From Alphaproteobacteria bacterium (GTDB lineage: Bacteria; Pseudomonadota; Alphaproteobacteria; CAAGCB01; CAG-977): DNA of 14,984 nucleotides. The stretch covers positions 1-14,984 of the forward strand of contig CAAGEK010000062.1 of assembly GCA_900768845.1 (NCBI GenBank), written 5' to 3'. The position numbers and the translations under genes were made by a program. Shown here one piece after another: positions 5,743 through 13,224 of the stretch (position 1 is its first letter; every line of letters starts with the position of its first letter). The notes under the pieces are model-generated. The model ran no database searches. It was not told the origin of the DNA and saw nothing but the letters and a program-made list of their open reading frames with translations.

Positions 5743-8232
5743 TTAAAATAATCCGCCGACGTCGGGAAGATCGTCGTCGTCCTCGTTTTCGTCAAGCCGC
5801 GTGTTGACGACGGAGGAACCGTCCGTTTTCAAACGGTAGGTTTCCTCGTCCGATCCGTCGATGACGTTGCGGCGGCTGTTATTGACGTCGTCGCCGACTT
5901 TGAACGCTTCCAATACGACATTTTTATCACCGCGCTTGGCCGGCAAACCCGTTTGGTGGTTCACCCTGACCAGACGGATCCCCGGAGGGATGCGGAACGG
6001 TACGGGAGCGTGATCCTTTAACGCTTTTTGAACGAAACTTTTGAAAATCGGAGCCGCCGTGCCGCCGCCCGTGTCGTGCGCACCGAGCGTGCGGGGTTCG
6101 TCAAAGCCCAAAAACACCGCGACGACCAGATCGGGGCTGAACCCGACGAACCAGTTGTCCAGACTGTCGTTGGAAGTGCCCGATTTTCCCGCGAACGTTT
6201 TGCCCAAACTGCGTAAGTGTCCCGCACTTCCGCCCGCGGACAGCACGCCGGTTAAAATGTTGACCATCTGATAGGCACTGCGCGGGTCGGCGATCTGTTC
6301 GCGAATGTCGGGGATTTTCGGTGCTTCGCCGCCGTCCCAGCTGTCGGCTTTGCATCCTTCGCAAGGGCGCGAATCGGAATTGTACACGGTCGTTCCCATC
6401 CTGTCTTGAATGCGGTCGATCAGGACGGGGGTGATTTTCTTGCCGCCGTTGACCAGCATGCCGTAAGCCGCGGCCAAGCGCAAAACCGTCGTTTCCCCCG
6501 ATCCCAAAGCAATGGACATATGGTTCGGCAAATCGTCGGATATGCCGAATTTTTTGGCGTACTCGATGATTTTGGGGATGCCCAACCGTTTGGCCAGACG
6601 CACGGTCATCAGGTTTCTGGACTTTTCGATGCCCACGCGCATGGTCGTTTCACCGTAAAAACGTTTCGATATGTTTTTAGGCTTCCATTTCGGTTTCCCT
6701 TCGCCTTGATCCATAACGAACGGAGCGTCCAAAATCAAGGACGACGGCGTCAACCCTTCGTCCAGCCCCGCCAGATAAATGAAAGGTTTGAAAGCCGACC
6801 CCGGCTGGCGTTTCGCTTGGACGGCGCGGTTGAACTGGCTGCGCCTGAAATCGAATCCGCCGGCCATGGCCAAAACGCGCCCCGTATGCGGGTCGAGCGC
6901 GACCATCGCCCCTTCGACATTGGGAATTTGGCGCAGGGCGTAAGTGTTTTCGGGATAGGCCGTCCAACGCGGACCGTGTTTGACGTTTTGCACCCAAATC
7001 ACGTCGCCGACGCTTAAAACCTGATCCACTCCGGTAATGTCGGGGCCCAGCGTCTGTGCGGGAAGATTCTTTTTCGCCCACTGAACTTCGGTCAGGGGAA
7101 TGGTGCCTTTCGTATCGTCGGGCAGGCCGATTTCGGCTTTTTCCCCGTCGACGGCCAAAACGATGGCGGGACGGTACACCGACGGGGCGTAGGTCGGAAC
7201 GTTGACGGACAACAGGACGTCCAACCAGTTTTCGTCTTCGATGTTTATGTGTGTGATCGGACCGCGGTATCCGTGACGGCGGTCGTAGTTGATCAGGCCT
7301 TGCCGCAGGGTCGAAGTCGCGATTTGCTGCATTTCCGGATCGACTGTCGTGCGCACCGTCAGCCCGCCCGTGTAAAGGGCGTTTTCACCGTACCGGCCGA
7401 CGATGATGCGGCGTACTTCTTCGGCGAAGTATTCGGCGTCCGAAGCCGTTTCCTTTTTGGGACGCGTCGCCAGCACGATGTCTTCCTGAGCGGCGGCGGT
7501 TTCCTGTTCTTCGGTGATATAACCCTCCGCACGCATACGGGACAGAACCCAGTTGCGCCGTTCGATCGCCTCTTCGCGGCGTTTTACGGGATCGTAGTTG
7601 TTCGGTCCTTTGGGCAGGGCGGCCAGAAACGCCGTTTCCGCAATCGTCAGCTCGTCGAGGGATTTGTTGAAATAATTCAAAGCCGCCGCCGCAACGCCGT
7701 AAGAGTAATACCCCAGATAAATCTGGTTCAGGTACAGCTCCATGATATATTCTTTGGAAAAGGCGCGTTCGATGCGGGTCGCCAGAATGGCTTCCTTGAT
7801 TTTCCGTTCAAGGGAGGCTTCGTTGGTCAGCAAGAAGTTTTTGGCGACTTGTTGCGTGATGGTGGACGCACCGATCATCCGCCGTCCTTTTCCTATGTTT
7901 TTGATATTGGACAGGATGGCGCGGCCGATGCCTATGAAATCGATGCCGCCGTGCGAAAAAAACTTTTTGTCTTCGGCTGAAATGAAGGCCTGAACCACCT
8001 GCTTGGGAATATCCTCGTAAGGGACGAAAGCGCGTTTTTCGGAAGCGTACTCGGCCAGCAACCGTCCGTCCGCGGCGTACAGCCGGCTGGTGATCGGCGG
8101 TTCGTACGTCGCCAGCTGACGGTAATCGTCTACGGCTTTTCCGTAATGGGAAAATACCAGCAACAAGGCGACCAGTCCGGAGATCGACAGGAACAGGGCG
8201 TAGCTGACAAGGGTGGAAAACAGTTTGGACAT
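5743..8232 (-). CDS. mrcA: Penicillin-binding protein 1A (bifunctional transglycosylase/transpeptidase)
   Basis: 829 residues. A short cytoplasmic tail and a membrane segment (about 12-28) are followed by the GT51 transglycosylase domain: catalytic Glu87 in EDKKFFSHGGID, then GASTITQQVAKNFLL (121-135), KIKEAILATRIE (144-155) and LYLNQIYLG. An OB-like linker region spans about 315-435. The transpeptidase domain has nucleophile Ser479 in S-A-F-K (RQPGSAFKPF), S538-R-N540, and the third motif K683-S-G-T686 (AGKSGTSND), where KTG is more usual. It polymerises lipid II and crosslinks peptidoglycan in the periplasm. The C-terminal tail is acidic (NEDDDDLPDV). The gene lies 65 bases after amiC and 23 before prfB, an order common in alphaproteobacteria. 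A promoter candidate (8266-8294) precedes it; the Shine-Dalgarno is weak. Confidence 0.97.
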   Translation of the reverse strand: MSKLFSTLVSYALFLSISGLVALLLVFSHYGKAVDDYRQLATYEPPITSRLYAADGRLLAEYASEKRAFVPYEDIPKQVVQAFISAEDKKFFSHGGIDFIGIGRAILSNIKNIGKGRRMIGASTITQQVAKNFLLTNEASLERKIKEAILATRIERAFSKEYIMELYLNQIYLGYYSYGVAAAALNYFNKSLDELTIAETAFLAALPKGPNNYDPVKRREEAIERRNWVLSRMRAEGYITEEQETAAAQEDIVLATRPKKETASDAEYFAEEVRRIIVGRYGENALYTGGLTVRTTVDPEMQQIATSTLRQGLINYDRRHGYRGPITHINIEDENWLDVLLSVNVPTYAPSVYRPAIVLAVDGEKAEIGLPDDTKGTIPLTEVQWAKKNLPAQTLGPDITGVDQVLSVGDVIWVQNVKHGPRWTAYPENTYALRQIPNVEGAMVALDPHTGRVLAMAGGFDFRRSQFNRAVQAKRQPGSAFKPFIYLAGLDEGLTPSSLILDAPFVMDQGEGKPKWKPKNISKRFYGETTMRVGIEKSRNLMTVRLAKRLGIPKIIEYAKKFGISDDLPNHMSIALGSGETTVLRLAAAYGMLVNGGKKITPVLIDRIQDRMGTTVYNSDSRPCEGCKADSWDGGEAPKIPDIREQIADPRSAYQMVNILTGVLSAGGSAGHLRSLGKTFAGKSGTSNDSLDNWFVGFSPDLVVAVFLGFDEPRTLGAHDTGGGTAAPIFKSFVQKALKDHAPVPFRIPPGIRLVRVNHQTGLPAKRGDKNVVLEAFKVGDDVNNSRRNVIDGSDEETYRLKTDGSSVVNTRLDENEDDDDLPDVGGLF

Positions 8233-8265
8233 GGCTTGGCACAGTCGGTTGATTGCAATGTGAGA

Positions 8266-8294
8266 AATATATAAAGACTCAGGCCGTTTGTCTA
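8266..8294 (-). promoter_or_regulatory. Sigma-70-type promoter before mrcA
   Basis: Minus strand TAGACA (8294-8289), 17 bases, TATATT (8271-8266), in the 65-base gap between amiC and mrcA. The start would be near 8260, about 28 bases before the mrcA ATG. It would allow mrcA-prfB and the downstream genes to be expressed independently of amiC. Confidence 0.5.
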
Positions 8295-8297
8295 ACG

Positions 8298-9503
8298 TTA
8301 ATTAAAATTGGCCTTATGTTTTTCGGAAAAGTATCCGTTGACGGCGCGGACGGCGGCTTTCGCCAGTTTTTCGCGATAGGCGTCCTGTCGTAAGAGTTTT
8401 TCTTCGTCCTTGTTCGACAGATACCCCATTTCCATCAGGACGGAGGGCACGTCCGGCGATTTCAAAACGGCGAAACCCGCAAAACGGTGGGTGCGGGGCA
8501 ACAGGCGGACTTCGGATTTCAATTCGGCGACGATTTTTTCGGCGAAAAACGAAGACAGGTTGTTCGTTTCCCGTCGAGCCAGATCGATCAGAATGTCGGT
8601 GACTTCCTGCGTTTCCCCGCTCAAATCCAATCCGGCGATGATGTCCGCCTTGTTTTCCCGCTCGGCCAGTTTTTCGGCTTCTGCGTCGGAAGCCCGTTCG
8701 GACAGCGTGTAAATCGACAATCCGCGTGTTTCGGGTTTGCGGATGCTGTCCGCATGGACGGAAATGAACAGATCCGCATTGTTTTTGCGGGCGAACTGGC
8801 GGCGGGAGAACAAAGCGACCGCCGCGTCGTTTTCACGGGTCAGCATCACGCGATACCGTCCCGTTTTCAACAACAGGGAACGCAACTGTTTCGCCATGGC
8901 CAAAGTCAGATGCTTTTCATAAACTCCGGAAACGCCGATCGCTCCGGAATCCTTTCCTCCATGTCCGGGGTCGAGGACGATCAGCGGTTTTTTGCCGGCG
9001 GAAAGTCGGGCGTTATCGCGTTCGTCCGCGGTTTCTTCGACCGAATTGTCGTACCATTCTTTCGGAACGGTGGCGGCGGGAACCGGCTTCATCATTTCCA
9101 GATCAATGACCAAACGCCACATGAAACCGCTTTGGGGGGCGAGAAGGAAGGATTTTTTGATAACGACGTCGCGATCCATTTCGAAAACGATGCGGGCTTC
9201 GTTCGTTTGGGTGAAACCGAAACGGATGTCGCGGATGTATTCGCTTTTTTCCCGCAACCCCTTTTCCTTTACGCCGAAAGACGATGAATTCGTATCAACG
9301 ACGACGCGGACGGGGTTTTTCAGGGGGAAGACTTTGAAATCCGCCTTTTCGGACAAATCGATGACGATGCGGACGCTTCCGTCGCCCTGCTTCCCGACGC
9401 GCACGCCGTTGATTCTCGGCGCGGCGAAAGAGGGCGCGGCCGTCAGGACGGCATATCCCCACAGCTTGAAAAACAGTTCGATAAAAGTTCTCCGGCGCAT
9501 CAT
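8298..9503 (-). CDS. amiC: N-acetylmuramoyl-L-alanine amidase with AMIN domain
   Basis: 401 residues. The N-terminus MMRRRTFIELFFKLWGYAV followed by APSFAA resembles a twin-arginine (Tat) signal, as in E. coli AmiA and AmiC. Residues about 30-140 form an AMIN domain (INGVRVGKQGDGSVRIVIDL), which directs such amidases to peptidoglycan or the division site. Residues about 172-392 are the amidase_3 zinc hydrolase domain. Zinc ligands are His181 (DPGHGG), Glu196 (VYEKH) and His250 (SVHAD), and catalytic Glu358 lies in LMEMGYLSN. The segment about 270-320 occupies the place of the regulatory helix of division amidases. It cleaves the amide between MurNAc and L-Ala during cell separation. The start is one of two adjacent ATGs (9503, 9500) and a strong promoter lies upstream. 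It is divergent from rne. Confidence 0.95.
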   Translation of the reverse strand: MMRRRTFIELFFKLWGYAVLTAAPSFAAPRINGVRVGKQGDGSVRIVIDLSEKADFKVFPLKNPVRVVVDTNSSSFGVKEKGLREKSEYIRDIRFGFTQTNEARIVFEMDRDVVIKKSFLLAPQSGFMWRLVIDLEMMKPVPAATVPKEWYDNSVEETADERDNARLSAGKKPLIVLDPGHGGKDSGAIGVSGVYEKHLTLAMAKQLRSLLLKTGRYRVMLTRENDAAVALFSRRQFARKNNADLFISVHADSIRKPETRGLSIYTLSERASDAEAEKLAERENKADIIAGLDLSGETQEVTDILIDLARRETNNLSSFFAEKIVAELKSEVRLLPRTHRFAGFAVLKSPDVPSVLMEMGYLSNKDEEKLLRQDAYREKLAKAAVRAVNGYFSEKHKANFN

Positions 9504-9879
9504 TTCGACAGGTTAGCATCAGGAAAGTTAAAAAATCGATTCCAAGTTATAAAAATATGATTGTTCTTTAGTCAAGAGGCGGTTATTCTACTCGCGCCGT
9601 CGAAAGGTTTGACGCCGGCCTCCTTTGACAACCGCCCGTAACGAATGGCGGCGGGTTGCGAACGGTACGGCCGTAAGGTGCGACGCGGCGGCGTTTGTGG
9701 TTTTCCGCAGGTTTGCGGGTTTGGTGCGTGTGTTTTTTTCAGGTCGGCTTGCGTGACGATATCCGTTTTAAAACATTTTTCATCCGTAGCGTACGCGATC
9801 CGCCGCCCCCGCGACTGCAGTCCTGTATGTATGTCAAGTTTCCCGTTTTTTAAGGCGGGGTTATGGAGATTTATATTTA
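9504..9879. other. Divergent amiC/rne intergenic region and rne leader
   Basis: 376 bases without a convincing gene. It contains the amiC promoter (9546-9575), a perfect ten-base palindrome TACGGCCGTA (9666-9675), a GC-rich middle and the rne ribosome binding region (GGAG at 9865-9868). A TTGACA at 9625-9630 lacks a matching -10, so I cannot place the rne promoter. A long structured 5' leader for RNase E autoregulation, as known in E. coli, is plausible but not shown. The plus frame 9645-9956 overlaps the rne start and looks spurious. Confidence 0.5.
9546..9575 (-). promoter_or_regulatory. Sigma-70-type promoter for amiC
   Basis: Minus strand TTGACT (9575-9570), 18 bases, TATAAC (9551-9546), about 43 bases upstream of the first amiC ATG. 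The spacer is AT-rich. It is the best promoter match in the divergent region. Confidence 0.65.
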
Positions 9880-9880
9880 A
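9863..9880 (+). other. Possible five-codon mini-ORF overlapping the rne start
   Basis: ATG GAG ATT TAT ATT TAA encodes Met-Glu-Ile-Tyr-Ile, and its stop shares one base with the rne ATG (TAATG). Its own purine-rich AAGGCGGGG (9852-9860) sits three bases upstream, while the GGAG used by rne is inside it. It could couple or tune rne translation, or be chance in an AT-rich leader. Confidence 0.25.
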
Positions 9881-12561
9881 TGGTCAAAAAAATGCTGATC
9901 GACGCGACTCATTTGGAAGAAACCAGAGTCGTTGTTGTCGACGGGACGCGTCTTGATGAACTTGATCTTGAAACGTCCACAAAAAAACAGTTGAAAGGGA
10001 ATATCTATTTAGCCAAAGTCGCACGCGTCGAGCCTTCGTTGCAGGCCGCTTTCGTCGATTACGGCGGCAACCGCCACGGTTTTCTGGCGTTTAACGAGAT
10101 TCACCCCGATTATTACCAGATTCCGGTCGCCGACCGCGAAGCGTTGAAAGAAGCCATGATGGTGGAAGAACGCGACGAGGACGAAGACGGAGAGGAAACA
10201 AAGGAACAGCAACCTTCAAAGCGTCAGAACCGCCGCCGCCCCCGTCGCGGTGCGAAAGGCGAAGCTCCGGAAGCGTCGGGCGAAACGGATGAAAACGCGC
10301 AGGCTCTTGCCAGCCGTTCGGAAGACGCCCCTTCGATAGCCTCTGCGGAAGAGGGGCTTTCCGGAACGGATGAAAACGCCGATCCGGACGAGGATGGGGA
10401 CGACCGCACCGTTGAAACCGTCAGCGGCAGCGATGCGGACGAAACGGTTTCCCGTCCGCGCAGTCACCATCTGAAACGCTACAAAATTCAGGAAGTCATT
10501 CACCGCGGTCAGGTTTTGCTGGTTCAGGTCACAAAAGAGGAACGCGGCAACAAAGGGGCGGCTTTGACGACTTATCTGTCGTTGGCCGGCCGTTACTGCG
10601 TTTTGATGCCGAACAATTCCCGCGGCGGCGGCGTTTCGCGCAAAATCACGAACGCCGCGGACAGGAAACGGTTGAAATCCGTTATCGCCGACCTGCCTTT
10701 GCCGGCGGGAATGTCCGTTATCGTCAGGACGGCGGGCAAGGAACGCACGAAGCTGGAAATCAAGCGCGATTACGAATACCTGATTAAAACATGGGTTCAG
10801 GTGCGTGATAAAACGATGGAATCCTCCGCTCCGTCTTTGATTCACGAAGAAGGCAATCTCATCAAGCGGGCTTTGCGCGATATGTACACGAGAGATATTG
10901 CCGAAATCTTGATCGAAGGCGACGCCGAATACCGTATGGCAAAGGATTTTATGAAGCTTCTGACTCCCAGTCATGCGAAAAAAGTCCAGCAATACAAGGA
11001 CGACGTGCCGTTGTTTTTCCGTTATCAGGTGGAATCGCAACTTGAAGCGATGCACAGCAACATCGTCCAGCTGAAATCCGGCGCGTATCTGGTTATGGAT
11101 CAAACCGAAGCTTTGGTGGCCATCGACGTGAACTCCGGACGTGCGACAAAGGAACGCAACATTGAGGAAACCGCTCTGAAAACGAATTTGGAAGCGGCCG
11201 ATGAAATCGCCCGTCAGTTGCGTTTGCGCGATATGGCCGGATTGGTCGTCATCGACTTTATCGATATGGAGGAAGCCCGCAACAACCACGCCGTCGAACG
11301 CAGGATGAAAGAGGCGTTGAAGCGCGATCGCGCCCGTGTTCAAATGGGGCGCATCACGGGGTTCGGGTTGATGGAGCTGTCACGCCAGAGGTTGCATTCC
11401 AGCTTTTTGGAAACCAGCTACACGCCTTGCCCGCATTGCCGCGGAAAGGGATTGATCCGTTCGACGGAATCGGCGTCGATTCATACGTTGCATTTGTTGG
11501 AGGAGGAAGGGCTGAAACGCCGGTTCTCCGAAGTGCGTCTGACTGTTCCGACGGCGGTCGCTTTGTATGTTTTGAATCAAAAGCGTGCCGATTTGGACAA
11601 GATTGAACACAGCTACGGTATGAAAATCAGCATTGAAGGCGACGACACGCTGTTGAGTGCGACGGATTACCGCATTGAACGTTCCGTTCGCACGGAAAAT
11701 CCCGAATCTCCGAAAACGGCCGTTGTCGCGGAACCTGAAACGCCGGCGGCCGCAGAAGAGGAAAAAGCCGCGCAAAAAGGTTCTCGCAGGGATCGTCGCT
11801 CCCGTCGCGGGGGCAGAAACGCCGACGCGCCGCACGAAGAGGTCGTCCAAATGATTGAAGAGCCTAAAGACGCCGAAGATTCTTGGGTTATTCAAGAGGA
11901 CGTCATCACGTTGGAAGGCGACGGAGAGGTCATTCAGGCGGACGCGTTGTTTGAGGAAGGGCTGAAAGCTTCGGCTCGTCCGTCGCACGAAGAACGGACG
12001 GAAGAGGGCGAAGGGGAAAACGGCGAACACCGTTCCCGTCGTTCCCGTCGGGGGGACAGGCGTTTTTCAAAGCGTCGCCGTTCCCGTGACGACCGTCGCG
12101 AAGAAGAGGCCGGATCGGATAACCGCTCCACCGCGGAAAACGGGCGGGAGCAGGCCGAAGCACCGATTGCCGCCGTTTCAGCCGGTGAAAACACGGAAGC
12201 GGTGGTCGAGGCGGTCGTTGATGGCGAAGTGAACGAGAACCGTCCGCATTCGCCGTCGCACCGTCGCAAAATGCGTCCTCATTCACGCCCGCGTCCTGCA
12301 AAGGAAAATGCGGAAAACGGCGAAACGGCGGCTCCGGAACAGTCCGGAGAAAAGCCTGAAAAACGGAAATCCAAGGCTGTTGTGAAAAAGGAAGAGGACA
12401 AGCCCGTGATTTTGTATCAGAGCCATCCCGCAAAACAGGAAAAGGCTCCGAAAAAGGCAAAAGCCGCCGATAAGGAACCTGCAGAGGAAAAGCCTTCGGA
12501 AGCTCAACCCGAGCAAACGGGAGAAAAGCGCAAGGGCTGGTGGCAGAAACTGGTCAAGTAA
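9880..12561 (+). CDS. rne: Ribonuclease E
   Basis: 893 residues. RNase E cleaves single-stranded RNA (mRNA decay, rRNA and tRNA maturation) and scaffolds the degradosome. The S1 domain begins GNIYLAKVARVEPSLQAAFVDYGGNRHGFL (40-69) and resumes at VLLVQVTKEERGNKGAALTT (212-231). Between them an insertion of about 100 charged residues (95-197, including RRRPRRG) splits it, as in other alphaproteobacteria. The catalytic DNase I-like domain has Asp416 (AIDVNSG) and Asp459 (VVIDFID), matching E. coli D303 and D346. The zinc link is C517-P-H-C520, followed by the small domain. From about 605 the tail is disordered, alternating Arg-rich (SRRDRRSRRGGR) and acidic patches. It ends KRKGWWQKLVK; the GWW (886-888) matches the PNPase-binding tail of Caulobacter RNase E. 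The start has GGAG 11 bases upstream. It is monocistronic, with a terminator at 12625. Confidence 0.97.
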   Translation: MVKKMLIDATHLEETRVVVVDGTRLDELDLETSTKKQLKGNIYLAKVARVEPSLQAAFVDYGGNRHGFLAFNEIHPDYYQIPVADREALKEAMMVEERDEDEDGEETKEQQPSKRQNRRRPRRGAKGEAPEASGETDENAQALASRSEDAPSIASAEEGLSGTDENADPDEDGDDRTVETVSGSDADETVSRPRSHHLKRYKIQEVIHRGQVLLVQVTKEERGNKGAALTTYLSLAGRYCVLMPNNSRGGGVSRKITNAADRKRLKSVIADLPLPAGMSVIVRTAGKERTKLEIKRDYEYLIKTWVQVRDKTMESSAPSLIHEEGNLIKRALRDMYTRDIAEILIEGDAEYRMAKDFMKLLTPSHAKKVQQYKDDVPLFFRYQVESQLEAMHSNIVQLKSGAYLVMDQTEALVAIDVNSGRATKERNIEETALKTNLEAADEIARQLRLRDMAGLVVIDFIDMEEARNNHAVERRMKEALKRDRARVQMGRITGFGLMELSRQRLHSSFLETSYTPCPHCRGKGLIRSTESASIHTLHLLEEEGLKRRFSEVRLTVPTAVALYVLNQKRADLDKIEHSYGMKISIEGDDTLLSATDYRIERSVRTENPESPKTAVVAEPETPAAAEEEKAAQKGSRRDRRSRRGGRNADAPHEEVVQMIEEPKDAEDSWVIQEDVITLEGDGEVIQADALFEEGLKASARPSHEERTEEGEGENGEHRSRRSRRGDRRFSKRRRSRDDRREEEAGSDNRSTAENGREQAEAPIAAVSAGENTEAVVEAVVDGEVNENRPHSPSHRRKMRPHSRPRPAKENAENGETAAPEQSGEKPEKRKSKAVVKKEEDKPVILYQSHPAKQEKAPKKAKAADKEPAEEKPSEAQPEQTGEKRKGWWQKLVK

Positions 12562-12624
12562 GCCGTCCTTTTCAGGTTCGGCGGACGGTTTCGACAAAAC
12601 AAACCGGCTTTTGTTAAAGGTATG

Positions 12625-12654
12625 AAAAACAGCCCTCATTCGAGGGCTGTTTTT
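12625..12654 (+). terminator. Rho-independent terminator of rne
   Basis: CAGCCCTC (12630-12637), loop ATTC, GAGGGCTG (12642-12649), preceded by A5 and followed by T5. The eight-base perfect stem lies 64 bases after the rne stop. The flanking A and T runs make it potentially bidirectional. Confidence 0.92.
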
Positions 12655-12659
12655 GTAAT

Positions 12660-12702
12660 CCGAAAACCGCGTGCCAGACGCGTGGTTCAGACAAGTTTTC
12701 GG
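12660..12702. repeat. Nested inverted repeat, candidate left-end structure of the IS relic
   Basis: Outer arms CCGAAAAC (12660-12667) and GTTTTCGG (12695-12702) pair perfectly. Inside, CGCGT (12668-12672) pairs with ACGCG (12678-12682) around a five-base loop, leaving a 12-base bulge on the 3' side. IS200/IS605 transposases recognise imperfect, bulged subterminal hairpins, so this could be the left end. It is too far from the rne terminator to be part of it. Confidence 0.45.
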
Positions 12703-12785
12703 CTATGCGCAGAAAAAGAATTCCTTTGCTACAATGCCGGAGAACCGGTGAATCAACGGGCATTGAAGTCAAAGGAGTAATCACT

Positions 12786-13120
12786 ATGAATGATATTGCA
12801 TACGCTGTTACATTCGCCATGGAATTGCGCCGCAAAGTATTTTACGGGGAAAAACGATACGCAATGGAAAAGGAGCGAATGTTCCGTAGCGTGTCCGGAT
12901 TTATGGGCTTTCTGAAAGGGAAAAGCCGTCTTCTGATCTATGAACAATGGAGTAATATCAAATGAGCGGGGAATTCCGGTGCAAAGGGTATTATGGGGAT
13001 AGGGTCGGAAAAAACACGAAGGAAATAAGCGAATATATCCGACGTCAATTTGAATAAGACGCCGCATCAGATCAGTCGACGCCGGACATATCAGCCCCGT
13101 TTACGGATGCAAGTAACAAA
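12786..13120 (+). pseudogene. tnpA: IS200/IS605-family transposase TnpA remnant
   Basis: Frame 1 (12786-12965, 59 residues, AAAGGAG eight bases upstream) contains LRRKVFYGEKR (14-24) and SVSGFMGFLKGKS (35-47), matching the family's PKYRRKVFYGEKR and VSGFMGFLKGKS blocks as I recall them. Normally about 30 more residues lie between them, including the HUH motif (DHxHM) that binds the metal; here they are absent. Frame 2 (12962-13057, 31 residues, ATGA overlap) continues with EFRCKGYYGDRVGKNTKEISEYIRRQFE, the usual WCRGYYVDTVGKN block and the YxxxQ helix carrying the nucleophilic tyrosine (codon 13034-13036). A TAA at 13055-13057 interrupts it, but the same frame reads on as DAASDQSTPDISAPFTDASNK, like the family C-terminus EEDxxxDQLS...DPFTGxK. 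So there is an internal deletion, a frameshift and a nonsense change. Starting frame 1 at the earlier ATG 12705 is not supported. Confidence 0.8.
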
Positions 13121-13143
13121 ATGTATCTGCCGGAGCAAACGAC

Positions 13144-13216
13144 ACGCCGTTCAGGCGTAGCCGGTAGCATGAGGGCTATGCCCGCCAAGGAAGTCCCCCG
13201 CGTAAAACGCAGGGGG
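13144..13216 (+). repeat. Three consecutive hairpins at the right end of the IS relic
   Basis: ACGCC/GGCGT (13144-13148, 13154-13158), GGGC/GCCC (13173-13176, 13180-13183) and CCCCCGCGT/ACGCaGGGGG (13195-13203, 13207-13216, one bulged A). The bulged third stem and the spacing after the transposase C-terminus resemble IS200/IS605 right ends. With the T5 run at 13220-13224 the third hairpin also looks like a plus-strand terminator. Confidence 0.6.
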
Positions 13217-13224
13217 CTGTTTTT
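13195..13224 (+). terminator. Terminator-like hairpin downstream of the IS relic
   Basis: A GC-rich nine-pair stem with one bulged A, loop AAA, then CTG and T5 (13220-13224). It would stop plus-strand transcripts before they enter the convergent cysteine-rich gene. The minus strand lacks a T-run here, so it is a poor terminator for that gene. Confidence 0.6.

Noticed and set aside
7249..7980. 243-codon plus-strand frame opposite mrcA
   Set aside because: It is antisense to conserved PBP1A domains; its openness reflects the codon bias of the real gene.
9625..9653. TTGACA as an rne promoter
   Set aside because: At 17 bases downstream the sequence is GCGGCG, not a -10 box; no convincing partner was found at nearby spacings.
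9645..9956. 103-codon plus-strand frame entering rne
   Set aside because: It has a Cys/Arg/Phe-rich composition and no ribosome binding site, and it overlaps the rne start in another frame.
10216..11343. 375-codon minus-strand open frame opposite rne
   Set aside because: It lies entirely antisense to conserved RNase E sequence, and its translation is low-complexity with no family signature.
12705..12785. N-terminal extension of the 59-residue frame to ATG 12705
   Set aside because: A strong AAAGGAG precedes ATG 12786, transposase-like sequence begins only after it, and a TACAAT -10-like element lies inside the extension.
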